The notes below the pieces were generated by a model that made no database searches, was not told the origin of the DNA, and was given only the letters and a program-made list of their open reading frames with translations. From Alphaproteobacteria bacterium (GTDB lineage: Bacteria; Pseudomonadota; Alphaproteobacteria; UBA8366): a DNA stretch of 64,000 bases. The position numbers and the translations under genes are program-made. Within the stretch, counting starts at the first letter, position 1; every line of letters starts with the position of its first letter. Shown in pieces: positions 1-9,036 of the stretch. The stretch covers positions 1 to 64,000 of the forward strand of contig JAJFJD010000053.1 in the NCBI GenBank assembly GCA_021774335.1, given 5' to 3'.

Positions 1-89
1 AGCCGGCGACACAAGGCCGCCCCGACCATGCCCGCATGCCCGGCGACCCAAACGCGCCGGCCCGAAAGATCGAACGCAGCGTCAGTCAT
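1..89 (-). CDS. fcl: GDP-L-fucose synthase, N-terminal fragment (runs off the window)
   Basis: Only the first 29-30 codons are in the window. On the minus strand an ATG at 89 opens a frame whose product begins [20 protein letters not shown] and continues with [10 protein letters not shown]. The G-H-x-G-M-V-G nucleotide-binding loop is typical of GDP-4-keto-6-deoxymannose epimerase/reductase (Fcl, WcaG), an SDR enzyme that follows Gmd in GDP-fucose synthesis. The start overlaps the gmd stop codon by 8 nt, so the two are translationally coupled. The family assignment rests on a short stretch plus the gmd neighbour; together these are convincing. Confidence 0.85.
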   Translation of the reverse strand, partial: MTDAAFDLSGRRVWVAGHAGMVGAALCRR

Positions 90-1152
90 GCCGGTTCTTC
101 CGGGCTGTCTCGTCCCGGACTGCCGACATGTCAGAGGTGACCATTTCACTGACCAAATTTCCGAAAGGGGTCGTCGCCTCCCAGCCGAGCTTCTCCCGCG
201 CCTTCGTCGGATCGCCGAGCAATTTATCGACCTCAGTCGGGCGGAAATAGACCGGGTCGATCTCGACCAGGATATCGCCGGTCGATGCATCGATACCCTT
301 TTCATCCTGGCCCGTACCCCGCCACTCGATCGTCCGGTCGACACATTGGAAGGCCAACTCGACAAATTCCCGGACGGAATGACTCTCGCCGGTCGCCAGC
401 ACGTAATCGTCCGGTTCGGGTTGCTGCAGGACACGCCACATCCCCTCGGCGAAATCGCGCGCGTGCCCCCAATCCCGTTCCGCGTCCAGATTGCCCAGGA
501 ACAACTGGGACTGGAGCCCTTGCTCTATCGCGGCGACCGCGCGGGTGATCTTACGCGTGACGAAGGTTTCGCCGCGCGTCGGTCCTTCATGATTAAAGCT
601 GATGCCGTTGCTCGCGTGCATGCCATAGGCTTCGCGGTAATTCACCGTGATCCAATAGGCATAGAGTTTCGCCGCAGCGTAGGGACTGCGCGGATAGAAC
701 GGCGTGGTCTCATTCTGCGGCGTGGTTTGCGCCTTGCCGTAGAGTTCCGACGTCGACGCCTGATAAAATCGAACGCTCTCTTCCAGGCCGAGAATTCGGA
801 TCGCTTCCAGCACGCGAAGTGTCCCGAGGGCATCCGCATTGGCGGTATATTCCGGCGTCTCGAAACTCACCATGACATGCGATTGCGCGGCCAAATTATA
901 GATCTCGGTCGGCTGCACCTGCTGCACCAAGCGCAACAGGTTCGTCGCGTCCGTCATCTCGCCGTAATGCAGGGTGAACTGGATGTCGTCGTCATGCGGA
1001 TCTTGGTAGAGGTGGTCGATCCGTTGCGTATTGAAGGAAGACGACCGGCGTTTGACGCCATGCACCTCGTACCCTTTGCGCAGCAGGAGGTCGGCCAGAT
1101 AGGCGCCGTCCTGTCCGGTAACCCCGGTTATAAATGCGACTTTTTTGGCCAA
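82..1152 (-). CDS. gmd: GDP-mannose 4,6-dehydratase
   Basis: A 356-residue cytoplasmic SDR enzyme converting GDP-D-mannose to GDP-4-keto-6-deoxymannose, the precursor of fucose, rhamnose or perosamine in surface polysaccharide. Seen: the NADP-binding G-x2-G-x2-G loop at residues 10-16, an STSELYG segment with the catalytic Thr/Ser-Glu pair, and Y-x3-K in [15 protein letters not shown]. Length matches the family. The start appears to be TTG at 1152 ([10 protein letters not shown], Met-initiated); the same frame has a TAA about 36 nt upstream and no ATG or GTG between. It overlaps fcl by 8 nt and both are read leftward, away from the sox operon. Confidence 0.95.
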   Translation of the reverse strand: MAKKVAFITGVTGQDGAYLADLLLRKGYEVHGVKRRSSSFNTQRIDHLYQDPHDDDIQFTLHYGEMTDATNLLRLVQQVQPTEIYNLAAQSHVMVSFETPEYTANADALGTLRVLEAIRILGLEESVRFYQASTSELYGKAQTTPQNETTPFYPRSPYAAAKLYAYWITVNYREAYGMHASNGISFNHEGPTRGETFVTRKITRAVAAIEQGLQSQLFLGNLDAERDWGHARDFAEGMWRVLQQPEPDDYVLATGESHSVREFVELAFQCVDRTIEWRGTGQDEKGIDASTGDILVEIDPVYFRPTEVDKLLGDPTKAREKLGWEATTPFGNLVSEMVTSDMSAVRDETARKNRHD

Positions 1153-1241
1153 GAAACCCGCCCCGTCTGCTCGTTGACCGGCATACTCTTATCGTTTGCT
1201 TGGGAAGGCAACCGCGAAAGCAACCGCGCCACCGGGTGACC

Positions 1242-1805
1242 TCATACGTCGGAACCCACCGCATCCATCGCACGTTCCAGCATGGACCAGACATAATCGG
1301 CGAAGGACCGAACGACCTCCAGCCGGAAATCGTCTTCGCCCAACCGCAGCAAAATGAACTCGGCCTTATGGAAGACGCTGCGCGTGCAACCGCCAACCGG
1401 GATCGCCGTTAAATCCAAGGGGCAACCACTGTTCAATGCATCCCGCGCGCCTGGACCGGCGATCCGGATCGCGACGGTGCGGTGACCGACATCGACCAGG
1501 CTGTGCGACACACTGGAGCCAAGCGCCGCAAACGCGGTCGCAATCGCATCGCGATCGTTTTCCGGTGCCAACAGGAACCATTCGTCGGGCCCTAATGCCA
1601 GCGAGCGGCGGCCATGCCGGCCGGCCGCACCGCCGATATGCTCTGCCAAATCGCAATGGAAAGCATTGGTGCAAGCCGGCAAATTCCCGGCGTCCACCCG
1701 CAGACTGAACCGCGCCTCGTCCGGCAATGCCTCCAATACGAGTGAACCGCCCACCGTTGTATGACGCCGGCCTTGAACCGGATGATGTTGCCGCAACTCA
1801 GACAT
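1242..1805 (-). CDS. soxG: Sarcosine oxidase gamma subunit
   Basis: 187 residues, the usual size for SoxG, the small structural subunit of heterotetrameric sarcosine oxidase; it contacts the folate-binding half of SoxA. The sequence is distantly GcvT-like (SLALGPDEWFLLAP, then VDVGHRTVAIRIAGPGARD and a CPLDL segment), as in this family. I chose the ATG at 1805 over an upstream one because GGAAGGAG lies about 8 nt before it and because it overlaps the soxA stop by 8 nt (ATGTCTGA), the tight coupling expected within soxBDAG. It is the last gene of the operon; gmd follows 89 bp later on the same strand. Confidence 0.92.
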   Translation of the reverse strand: MSELRQHHPVQGRRHTTVGGSLVLEALPDEARFSLRVDAGNLPACTNAFHCDLAEHIGGAAGRHGRRSLALGPDEWFLLAPENDRDAIATAFAALGSSVSHSLVDVGHRTVAIRIAGPGARDALNSGCPLDLTAIPVGGCTRSVFHKAEFILLRLGEDDFRLEVVRSFADYVWSMLERAMDAVGSDV

Positions 1806-4761
1806 TGAGACGCGCTCCTTCCGGATCATAGAAGACGGTTCCGGTTACCGTGACACGCGCGTCGCCGCTGTCACTCGGCACGGACATTTCTTCGCCCATC
1901 CGGTCGTGTCCATCTTCGATCAGCGCCAGCGCAATCGATCGGTCGAGGGCAGTGCTCCAATAGGACGAAGTTACATGGCCTATCGGTCGGCGCGGTTCGC
2001 CCGGCGTCGTGATTTGTGCGCCTTCCTCCAGCACTACGGATGGGTCCACCGGTAACAGCCCAACGAGTTGCTTTCGGCCGGGCGCAACGATACCGGGCCG
2101 GGACAGCGACCGCTTGCCGACGAAATCGGCTTTTTTCTTACCGACGGCCCAGGCCATACCGGCATCGGCCGGAGTCACCGTCCCGTCGGTATCCTGACCG
2201 ACGATGATGTAGCCCTTCTCCGCGCGCAGGACATGCATCGCTTCCGTCCCGTAGGGCGTGATCTCCGCGCCCGACGCCATCACGGCGTCCCATACCGCCT
2301 GGCCGTATCGCGCGGGCACGTTCACCTCGAAGCCGAGTTCACCGGTGAAACTGACCCGGAACAGACGGGTCGGCACACCGCAAACCCGGCCTTCGCGAAC
2401 CGCCATATGCGGGAAGGCGTCCTTGTCCAGATCGATCCCCGCGACCAAGGGCGCCAACGCGGTCCAGGCACTGGGCCCGTTCACCGCGATCACCGCCCAT
2501 TGTTCGGTCACCGACGTAAGCCAGACGGCGAGGTCCGGCCATTCGGTCTGGCGGTAGTCTTCCATAAACGCCAGCACCTGCGCGGCGCCGCCGGTCGTCG
2601 TGGTGACGTGGAACCGGTCTTCGGCCAGCCGCCCGATCACACCGTCGTCCATAATGAACCCGTCCTCGCCGAGCATCAGGCCGTAGCGGCAGCGCCCGAC
2701 CGCCAGCTTGGCGAAAGGTCCGGCATACATCCGGTCGACGAATTCGGCGGCATCCGGGCCGACCACTTCGATCTTCCCGAGGGTCGAGGCATCCATGATA
2801 CCGAGCGACCGCCGTGTAGCGCGGCATTCGCGCGACACGGCGGCATCCATATCCTCGCCTACTTGCGGAAAATACCGCGCGCGCCGCCACTGACCGACCG
2901 GTTCGAAGACCGCGCCCTGCGCCTCCGCCCATTCGTCCATCGGTGCGCGGCGCGTCACGTCGAACAGCGCGCCCCGATTCGCATGCGCCAGGGTGCCGAA
3001 GGTCACCGGCGTATACGGCGGGCGGAAGGTGGTCAGGCCCACCGCCGGCACCGGCTTGCCGACCGCTTCCGCCGCGATGGTAAGGCCGTTGATATTCGAC
3101 GTCTTGCCTTGGTCGGTCGCCATGCCGGTCGTCGTGTAGCGTTTGACATGCTCGATGGAGTGGAACCCTTCGCGCACCGCAAGCCGGATATCCTTGGCGG
3201 TCACGTCGTTCTGAAAATCGACGAAGGCGCGTCCGGCCAACGGTGCCGTTTGAGCAACGCCCGAACATCGGCCGGCGTCATCAACGGCATAGACCGGCGG
3301 CTCGCCAGCGGCATATCCCGCATCGTCCGCCGCAGATGCACCGGCGCGGACGCCTTCGGCAAGCACGGCGGCCAGGTCGAATGTCCCGTTGCCCGCGCCC
3401 ACCGTCCTGGCCGCTTCCTTCGGGCCGCCCGGCACGAAGGCGTCTAGGTCCTCGCGCCAGTCCAGACTGCCCTGGGCATGCGAATGGAGATGCACGCTCG
3501 GCGTCCAGCCGCCACTCATTAGGATCGCATCGCAGGCCACGCGCCGCTCGGCACCCGAATTCGGGTCAACCGGCGATATGTGCGCGGCCGTCACGCGGCG
3601 GCGGCCATCGGTCGCCGTGACGGTATGATGCAGCAACAGCTCGATACCCAACTCTTCGGCCTTGGCCCGCAGCACATCGGGCACGTCTGGGCGCAGATCG
3701 ACAATCGCCACCGGCGGCCGGTCGGCCACGGCCAGGTCGAACGCGGCCTGATAGGCGGAGTCATGCGCGGTGACGACAAGCGGCCGGTCGCCGACGGCGA
3801 CGCCGTAGCGATTGAGGTAGCTTCGTCCCGCACCCGCCAGCATGATCCCGGGCCGGTCGTTGCCGTCGAAGATCAACGGCCGCTCGATTGCGCCCTGTGC
3901 GAGCACGACTTGCCGGGCCCGTACCTGCCACAGACGTTCGCGCGGCACCCCCGTGGACGGCGTCGCAAGGTGATCGGTCAGCCGCTGCGCCAGCGCCACG
4001 AAATTCTGATGGTAGTAGCCGAAACCCGTGGTGCGCGTCAGAACCTTGACATTGGCACGGTCCGCCAGCGTCGCCCGTGCGTTATCGACCCACGTCCAGG
4101 CCGACCCACCGTCGATCACCGAGGTGACATCCAACAACAAGCTGCCGCCGATTTCAGCCTGTTCGTCCGCCAGGATCACCGACGCACCGGCCTCGCATGC
4201 CGCGAGTGCCGCCGCCAGCCCGGCCGGCCCCGCGCCGACGATCAGCACGTCGCAATGGGCATACCGGTTCGAATATTCATCGGGGTCGGACTCGGTCGGG
4301 CTTCGGCCCAGTCCCGCGGCGCGGCGGATCATCGGCTCATAGAGCTTGTCCCAAAACGACCGGGGCCACATGAAGGTCTTGTAGTAGAAACCGGCGGGGA
4401 TAAGGGCATGCGCGACGTCGTTGATCGCGCCGATGTCGGCTGTCAGAGACGGCCAATGGTTCTGGCTCGTGGCCGTCAGTCCGTCGAAAACCTCCTGGAC
4501 TGTCGCCCGGACATTCGGCTCGAACCGCCCCGGTCCGCGGTCGATCCCGACCAGCGCATTCGGCTCCTCCGACCCACAGGACAGAATCCCCCGCGGCCGA
4601 TGATACTTGAACGACCGTGCGACGAAATGCGTTCCGGATGCCAGCAGCGCCGATGCCAGAGTGTCGCCGGCATAGCCGGAATACGATGTCCCGTTGAACG
4701 TGAACCGCACCGGCGTGTTCGCGTCGATCCGACCCCGCCCGGACAGGCGCGCGGCGCTCAT
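1798..4761 (-). CDS. soxA: Sarcosine oxidase alpha subunit
   Basis: A 987-residue subunit that oxidatively demethylates sarcosine together with SoxB and passes the one-carbon unit to tetrahydrofolate. Seen in order: an N-terminal ferredoxin-like region with RPRGILSCGSEEPNA near 56-69; a dinucleotide-binding G-A-G-P-A-G at 176-181 with an acidic end of the second strand (ILADEQAEIGG); a second Rossmann segment (PLVVTAHDS); and, after about residue 590, an aminomethyltransferase (GcvT)-like domain with folate-site features such as GELGFEVNVPARYG. Length and domain order are standard. The ATG overlaps the soxD stop (ATGA). Known products are glycine, 5,10-methylene-THF and hydrogen peroxide. Confidence 0.97.
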   Translation of the reverse strand: MSAARLSGRGRIDANTPVRFTFNGTSYSGYAGDTLASALLASGTHFVARSFKYHRPRGILSCGSEEPNALVGIDRGPGRFEPNVRATVQEVFDGLTATSQNHWPSLTADIGAINDVAHALIPAGFYYKTFMWPRSFWDKLYEPMIRRAAGLGRSPTESDPDEYSNRYAHCDVLIVGAGPAGLAAALAACEAGASVILADEQAEIGGSLLLDVTSVIDGGSAWTWVDNARATLADRANVKVLTRTTGFGYYHQNFVALAQRLTDHLATPSTGVPRERLWQVRARQVVLAQGAIERPLIFDGNDRPGIMLAGAGRSYLNRYGVAVGDRPLVVTAHDSAYQAAFDLAVADRPPVAIVDLRPDVPDVLRAKAEELGIELLLHHTVTATDGRRRVTAAHISPVDPNSGAERRVACDAILMSGGWTPSVHLHSHAQGSLDWREDLDAFVPGGPKEAARTVGAGNGTFDLAAVLAEGVRAGASAADDAGYAAGEPPVYAVDDAGRCSGVAQTAPLAGRAFVDFQNDVTAKDIRLAVREGFHSIEHVKRYTTTGMATDQGKTSNINGLTIAAEAVGKPVPAVGLTTFRPPYTPVTFGTLAHANRGALFDVTRRAPMDEWAEAQGAVFEPVGQWRRARYFPQVGEDMDAAVSRECRATRRSLGIMDASTLGKIEVVGPDAAEFVDRMYAGPFAKLAVGRCRYGLMLGEDGFIMDDGVIGRLAEDRFHVTTTTGGAAQVLAFMEDYRQTEWPDLAVWLTSVTEQWAVIAVNGPSAWTALAPLVAGIDLDKDAFPHMAVREGRVCGVPTRLFRVSFTGELGFEVNVPARYGQAVWDAVMASGAEITPYGTEAMHVLRAEKGYIIVGQDTDGTVTPADAGMAWAVGKKKADFVGKRSLSRPGIVAPGRKQLVGLLPVDPSVVLEEGAQITTPGEPRRPIGHVTSSYWSTALDRSIALALIEDGHDRMGEEMSVPSDSGDARVTVTGTVFYDPEGARLNV

Positions 4762-5060
4762 GACCGCAACTTCTCAATCTCGGCCAACGTTGGGCGCGGC
4801 TGCCCTGCCGGATAGGTCAGCAGGATGCGGTCGGACACCGTGTTGCGCACCGCGTTGAAGTACCGGCCGCAACCATGGACATGGTACCAGCGCTCGAAGT
4901 GAATGCCGCGCGGGTTCGAGCGTTCGAAGAGAAAGGCGCTCCATGCTTCATCGGACAACGCCGACGGGTCCGCTGGGCGCGCGATATGCGCTTCGCCCGC
5001 GTTGGCGAACTCCAGCTCGGGATACGCGACGTTGCAATAGGGACAGGGGATCAGCAGCAT
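4758..5060 (-). CDS. soxD: Sarcosine oxidase delta subunit
   Basis: 100 residues, typical SoxD. The Zn site of the family is visible as C-P-Y-C at residues 6-9 and H-V-H-G-C-G-R-Y-F-N around residue 60. SoxD is a small structural subunit that binds zinc and helps assemble the SoxA/SoxB complex. It begins 10 nt after the soxB stop and its own stop overlaps the soxA start by 4 nt (ATGA). Gene order soxB-soxD-soxA-soxG is the canonical proteobacterial order. Confidence 0.95.
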   Translation of the reverse strand: MLLIPCPYCNVAYPELEFANAGEAHIARPADPSALSDEAWSAFLFERSNPRGIHFERWYHVHGCGRYFNAVRNTVSDRILLTYPAGQPRPTLAEIEKLRS

Positions 5061-5070
5061 CGTCGATCCC

Positions 5071-6324
5071 TCAATGCGCCACGGCGGCCGCAGCCGACTC
5101 GTCGATCAAACGGCCGGTACGGAAGCGGTCCAGCGTGAACGGCGCGCTGATGGGATGCGGCTCGTCTTTCGCCACGGTCCAGGCCATGACATGCGCCGAT
5201 CCGGGCGTCGCCTTGAACCCACCGGTGCCCCAGCCGCAGTTGACGTACAGTCCCGGTACCGGCGTCTTGCCGATGATCGGCGAACGGTCCGGCGACAGGT
5301 CGACGACCCCGCCCCATTTCCGCAGCATGCGCAGCCGCGTGAAGATCGGGAACAACTCGCAAATCGACGCAACCGTGTCCTCGATGATGTGCAGCCCGCC
5401 GCGCTGACTGTAGGACACATACTGATCGGTGCCCGCGCCGATCACCAACTCACCCTTGTCGGACTGGCTGATATAAGCGTGCACCGCATTGGACATGACC
5501 ACGCAGGGCATGACCGGCTTGATCGGCTCCGACACCAGGGCCTGCAGCGGATAACTTTCTATCGGGAACCGCAGTCCAACCATCTCCATGACCAGCGAGG
5601 TACTGCCCGCCGCGGCAACTGCGATCTTCTTCGCTTTGATGAACCCTTGCGGCGTATCCACCCCTTCGACCCGCCCATCGGCGGCACGCCGAATACCTGT
5701 GACGGGACAGTTCTGGATGATGTCGACGCCGCGCGCCGCAGCCGCCCGGGCATACCCCCATGCGACGGCGTCATGGCGGGCGACCCCGCCGCGCCGCTGC
5801 AATGCCGCGCCGATCACCGGATAGCGGACCGACGCGGAGATGTTCAATGGGGGACAATAGTCTTTCGCCTGCTCGGCCGTGATCCACTCGTTATCGACGC
5901 CATTGATGCGATTGGCATGGACATGGCGTTTGCTGATCTGTTCGTCATGAACCGAATGCGCCAGCAGCATCACGCCGCGCTGCGAGAACATGACATTGTA
6001 GTTCAGGTCCTGGCTCAGTCCCTCCCATAGATCCAGGGCATGGTCATAGAGCCGCGCGCTTTCGTCGAAGAGATAGTTGGAGCGGATGATCGTCGTGTTC
6101 CGACCGGTATTGCCGCCGCCGAGCCAGCCCTTGTCGAGCACCGCAACATTGGTGATGCCGTGCTCTTTGGCGAGATAGTAGGCGGTGCCAAGACCATGTC
6201 CGCCCGCCCCGACAACAACGACATCGTATTCGGATTTGGGCGCGGCTTGGGGCCACTGCTCGGGCCAGTCGCGGTGGCCGCCGAGCGCCTTCTGCGCCAA
6301 TGCTGGGAAGGAAAAGCGCGCCAT
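5071..6324 (-). CDS. soxB: Sarcosine oxidase beta subunit
   Basis: 417 residues from the ATG at 6324, the normal SoxB length; an upstream ATG in frame would add 29 non-homologous residues. An FAD-binding loop is seen at [18 protein letters not shown] (36-53), followed by [12 protein letters not shown], and [10 protein letters not shown] near 183-192. In characterised heterotetrameric sarcosine oxidases the histidine of this region carries covalent FMN (here H184); I infer the same. SoxB holds the amine-oxidation site and the non-covalent FAD. First structural gene of soxBDAG; a short acidic ORF ends 4 nt upstream. Expression presumably starts in the 6440-6702 gap shared with a divergent MFS gene. 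Confidence 0.96.
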   Translation of the reverse strand: MARFSFPALAQKALGGHRDWPEQWPQAAPKSEYDVVVVGAGGHGLGTAYYLAKEHGITNVAVLDKGWLGGGNTGRNTTIIRSNYLFDESARLYDHALDLWEGLSQDLNYNVMFSQRGVMLLAHSVHDEQISKRHVHANRINGVDNEWITAEQAKDYCPPLNISASVRYPVIGAALQRRGGVARHDAVAWGYARAAAARGVDIIQNCPVTGIRRAADGRVEGVDTPQGFIKAKKIAVAAAGSTSLVMEMVGLRFPIESYPLQALVSEPIKPVMPCVVMSNAVHAYISQSDKGELVIGAGTDQYVSYSQRGGLHIIEDTVASICELFPIFTRLRMLRKWGGVVDLSPDRSPIIGKTPVPGLYVNCGWGTGGFKATPGSAHVMAWTVAKDEPHPISAPFTLDRFRTGRLIDESAAAAVAH

Positions 6325-6328
6325 CCCG

Positions 6329-6439
6329 TTAGTCCGGTCCCCGCCCCAACAAATCGACCGGATCCTTGAGCGAGGCCGGGAAACCCTCGTCCTCTGGCTC
6401 GTGGCGATCAATGTCGGGAAACGGTTCGGAAGGTATCAT
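6329..6439 (-). CDS. Possible 36-residue leader ORF upstream of soxB
   Basis: ATG at 6439 opens 36 codons ending in TAA, 4 nt before the soxB ATG. The predicted peptide begins [19 protein letters not shown] and ends in [11 protein letters not shown]; it is strongly acidic and has no hydrophobic segment. The codons have GC-rich third positions like the neighbouring genes, and a modest GAGAG lies about 10 nt before the ATG. The tight spacing suggests translational coupling to soxB. I do not recognise it. It could equally be untranslated leader that happens to be open. Confidence 0.35.
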   Translation of the reverse strand: MIPSEPFPDIDRHEPEDEGFPASLKDPVDLLGRGPD

Positions 6440-6702
6440 CGTAGCGGGCTCTCTGTGCGCCGATGACAGGGCGCTCGGTTGTTCTCGGTCACTCGGGGCG
6501 AGTGCAGCCCTGACTTTCCCGTCGATACTAGCGAAAAGAAAGTGGTCGCGGAAAGCGATCAATCGCAAGCCAACCAATCGCAGTCATAAAACTTTTCCGG
6601 CGACTAGAGATATTTTCAACATGGCACCCATGCAGAGGGCGTGCTTTAAATTACCACTCACCAACCGGTAGCCTTTCCAAGACACGATCAGACGGAGCAG
6701 AC
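6440..6702. promoter_or_regulatory. Divergent control region between soxB and an MFS gene
   Basis: This is the main non-coding gap of the left half (the distance from the soxB ATG to the MFS GTG is 378 bp; the short ORF at 6329-6439 takes part of it). Base composition is more AT-rich than its surroundings near 6590-6660. An 8-bp direct repeat CAATCGCA occurs at 6560-6567 and 6575-6582, a 15-bp period, which could be a regulator half-site pair. I see no convincing sigma-70 hexamer pair. Confidence 0.35.
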
Positions 6703-7953
6703 GTGACGTCACACAGCGACCCATCCGGTGCGCGCGCGAGCGCTATCGACGGACCTTACGCCTTGTTCCGTCTCGGCGTGTCGATCCTGCTGGCCACCAT
6801 GGGCAGTATCGGCATGTGGGCGGTGGTCGTCGTGCTGCCCGCGGTGCAAGAAGAGTTCGGCGTCGACCGCGCGGATGCATCCTTGCCCTATACCCTGACG
6901 ATGGTCGGGTTCGCGGTGGGCAACGCGGTCGTCGGACGGTTCGTCGACCGATACGGTATCACCCTGCCGGTCATCGTGGCCGCAACGGCGCTCGGGCTCG
7001 GCTTCGTCCTGGCCTCCATGAGCACGGCAATCTGGCAAATTTCGGCGATCCAGGGCCTGCTGATCGGCGTCGGTACCTCGGCGAGTTTCGGCCCACTAAT
7101 CGCCGACATTTCGCACTGGTTCAGCCGGCGGCGGGGCATCGCCGTCGCGGCGACCGCCAGCGGCAACTACCTCGCAGGCGCGATCTGGCCGACCTTGATC
7201 GAAGGGTTCATCCGGACCGACGGTTGGCGCACAACCTATATCGGCATCGGCATCCTCTGCATTTGCGTGATGATACCGCTGGCGCTGTGTCTGCGTCGGC
7301 CGCCGCCGCAGGACCATCCGACGCGGGCAGACGGCACCGTCGGACCGCAGCCCGGCCGCAGCATCGATATCTCGCCGCGTCTGCTGCAGATCATGCTGGC
7401 GATGGCCGGGATCGGCTGCTGTGTCGCCATGTCGATGCCACAGGTCCATATCGTCGCCTATTGCGTCGATCTCGGCTACGGCGTCGCGCGCGGCGCGGAG
7501 ATGCTGTCGCTGATGCTGGCGGGCGGCGTGATCAGCCGGCTCGTTTTCGGTCTGCTCGCCGATCATATGGGCGGCATCCGCACCCTGCTTCTGGGGTCGG
7601 TCCTGCAGGGCATCGCGCTCTGCTTCTATCTGCCGTTCGACGGATTGACGTCGCTCTACATCATTTCGGTGATCTTCGGCTTGTCGCAAGGCGGCATCGT
7701 GCCGAGCTATGCGATCATCGTGCGCGAATACCTGCCCGCCCGCGAAGCGGGACAGCGCATCGGCATCGTCATGATGATGACGATCCTGGGCATGGCGCTG
7801 GGCGGCTGGCTGTCGGGCTGGATCTACGACCTGACCGGCTCGTATCAGGCGGCGCTGATCAACGGCATCGCCTTCAACATGTTCAACATCACGATCATGC
7901 TGCTGCTGCTGTGGCGCACGACCCGCGGGTCGCGGGCTGCCGTCGCCGCCTGA
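6703..7953 (+). CDS. Major facilitator superfamily transporter
   Basis: 416 residues with about 12 hydrophobic segments. MFS signature loops are visible: GRFVDRYG after the second segment and RLVFGLLADHMGG in the second half, and the two halves are separated by a polar loop near residues 205-225. The overall look is that of the oxalate/formate antiporter or monocarboxylate-type branch, an inner-membrane carrier for small organic anions; the substrate is not deducible. The start is GTG at 6703 with GGAGCAG just before it. It is transcribed away from the sox operon and converges with the DapA-like gene, from which it is separated by 6 nt. Confidence 0.85.
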   Translation: MTSHSDPSGARASAIDGPYALFRLGVSILLATMGSIGMWAVVVVLPAVQEEFGVDRADASLPYTLTMVGFAVGNAVVGRFVDRYGITLPVIVAATALGLGFVLASMSTAIWQISAIQGLLIGVGTSASFGPLIADISHWFSRRRGIAVAATASGNYLAGAIWPTLIEGFIRTDGWRTTYIGIGILCICVMIPLALCLRRPPPQDHPTRADGTVGPQPGRSIDISPRLLQIMLAMAGIGCCVAMSMPQVHIVAYCVDLGYGVARGAEMLSLMLAGGVISRLVFGLLADHMGGIRTLLLGSVLQGIALCFYLPFDGLTSLYIISVIFGLSQGGIVPSYAIIVREYLPAREAGQRIGIVMMMTILGMALGGWLSGWIYDLTGSYQAALINGIAFNMFNITIMLLLLWRTTRGSRAAVAA

Positions 7954-7959
7954 CCCGGA

Positions 7960-8871
7960 CTAGACGCCTTCGATCTTGAAGGAGATGCGGTCCAAATTCT
8001 CCAGCAATTTGTTGGTCGCGTCGGCAGGCAGGTTCATCAACGGCGGACGGACATTCTTCCACACGCCGTCGCCCGCGAAATGCGCGATCGCCGCCTTCAT
8101 CGCCGGGATCATCGGGAAGCCTTCGAACACGCCGCGCACCGTATCGAGGCGCGCCTGTTGGTCGTCGGCATCGTCGTTCTGCCAGGTCTCGTAGAGATTG
8201 TGGATCGCGCCCGGATTGATGTTCGCGGTCGCCGAGATGCAGCCGACACCGCCATTCCGCATGTTCTGAAGCAGGAAGGTCTCGCTGCCGGCGAACACGC
8301 CGAAGCCGGGGAAATTGTCGAGCATCGCCTTGGTATTGCTCCAATCACCGGAGCTGTCCTTGATGCCGACCACCGTATCCGGGAAGTCCTTCACGAGTTT
8401 CTCGATCAACGTCAGCGTGATCGGTACGTTCGAGACCTGCGGGATGTGATACAGGTAGATCTTGAGCCGGTCGTCGCCGACCCGCTGGATGATCTCCGCG
8501 TAACTGCGATAGAGCGCGTCGTCGTCCGCCCCTTTGTAATAGAACGGCGGCAGCATCAATACGCCGCCGCAGCCGAGTTCGACCGCGCGTTTCGACAGTT
8601 CGACCGAATCGGTCAGCGCGCAGCAGCCGGTGCCCGGCATCAACTGTCCCGCGTCGATTCCGCCACCAACCAGCGCTTCCATCAACATGATGCGCTCGGC
8701 GGTCGACATGGAGTTGCCTTCGCTGTTGGTGCCGAAGATGGCGAGGCCGCAATTGTTCGATTGCAGCCATTGGCACTGCTTCAGCAGGCGCGCCGCGTCC
8801 GGCTTGAGGTCGTCATCAAAAGGGGTCACGACGGGCGTCAAAACCCCCGACATTGTCGCTGTTGCCGTCAT
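7960..8871 (-). CDS. Dihydrodipicolinate synthase/N-acetylneuraminate lyase family protein
   Basis: 303 residues, a class I aldolase-type TIM barrel. Seen: G-T-N-S-E-G near 47-52 in the place of the family's GTTGE loop, PPFYYK at 109-113, the catalytic Tyr in YLYHIP (Y141) and the Schiff-base lysine in VVGIKDSSGD (K171). The PPFYY sequence and the altered GTNSE loop point to a catabolic lyase or dehydratase for a keto acid rather than true DapA. ATG at 8871 was chosen because GAGGAAA precedes it by 7 nt; an upstream Met in the frame lacks this. The upstream 8872-9036 gap holds its likely promoter. Confidence 0.85.
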   Translation of the reverse strand: MTATATMSGVLTPVVTPFDDDLKPDAARLLKQCQWLQSNNCGLAIFGTNSEGNSMSTAERIMLMEALVGGGIDAGQLMPGTGCCALTDSVELSKRAVELGCGGVLMLPPFYYKGADDDALYRSYAEIIQRVGDDRLKIYLYHIPQVSNVPITLTLIEKLVKDFPDTVVGIKDSSGDWSNTKAMLDNFPGFGVFAGSETFLLQNMRNGGVGCISATANINPGAIHNLYETWQNDDADDQQARLDTVRGVFEGFPMIPAMKAAIAHFAGDGVWKNVRPPLMNLPADATNKLLENLDRISFKIEGV

Positions 8872-9036
8872 TACGCGTTTCCTCGGTCCAAAGTCACAGT
8901 GAGATATCACAGTCAGAAATATTGTATTTGCAGGCCGTTCACAGCCCGCGCGGCGCTAAGATAGCATTCGGGTTTCGGTGGGGCGATTAACTTTTTGTAC
9001 GGGCGACAAGGCGCATTCGGGTAAGGATACAGGCTC

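Noticed and set aside
28..4815. Long rightward open frames opposite gmd and soxA (for example 28-1239, 2068-3447, 3580-4815)
   Set aside because: Arg/His-rich translations with no family likeness; they are antisense shadows of strongly recognised genes in GC-rich DNA.
7960..8871. True dihydrodipicolinate synthase of lysine synthesis
   Set aside because: The GTTGE loop is altered to GTNSE and the PPFYY region looks like that of catabolic lyases; there is no lysine gene context.
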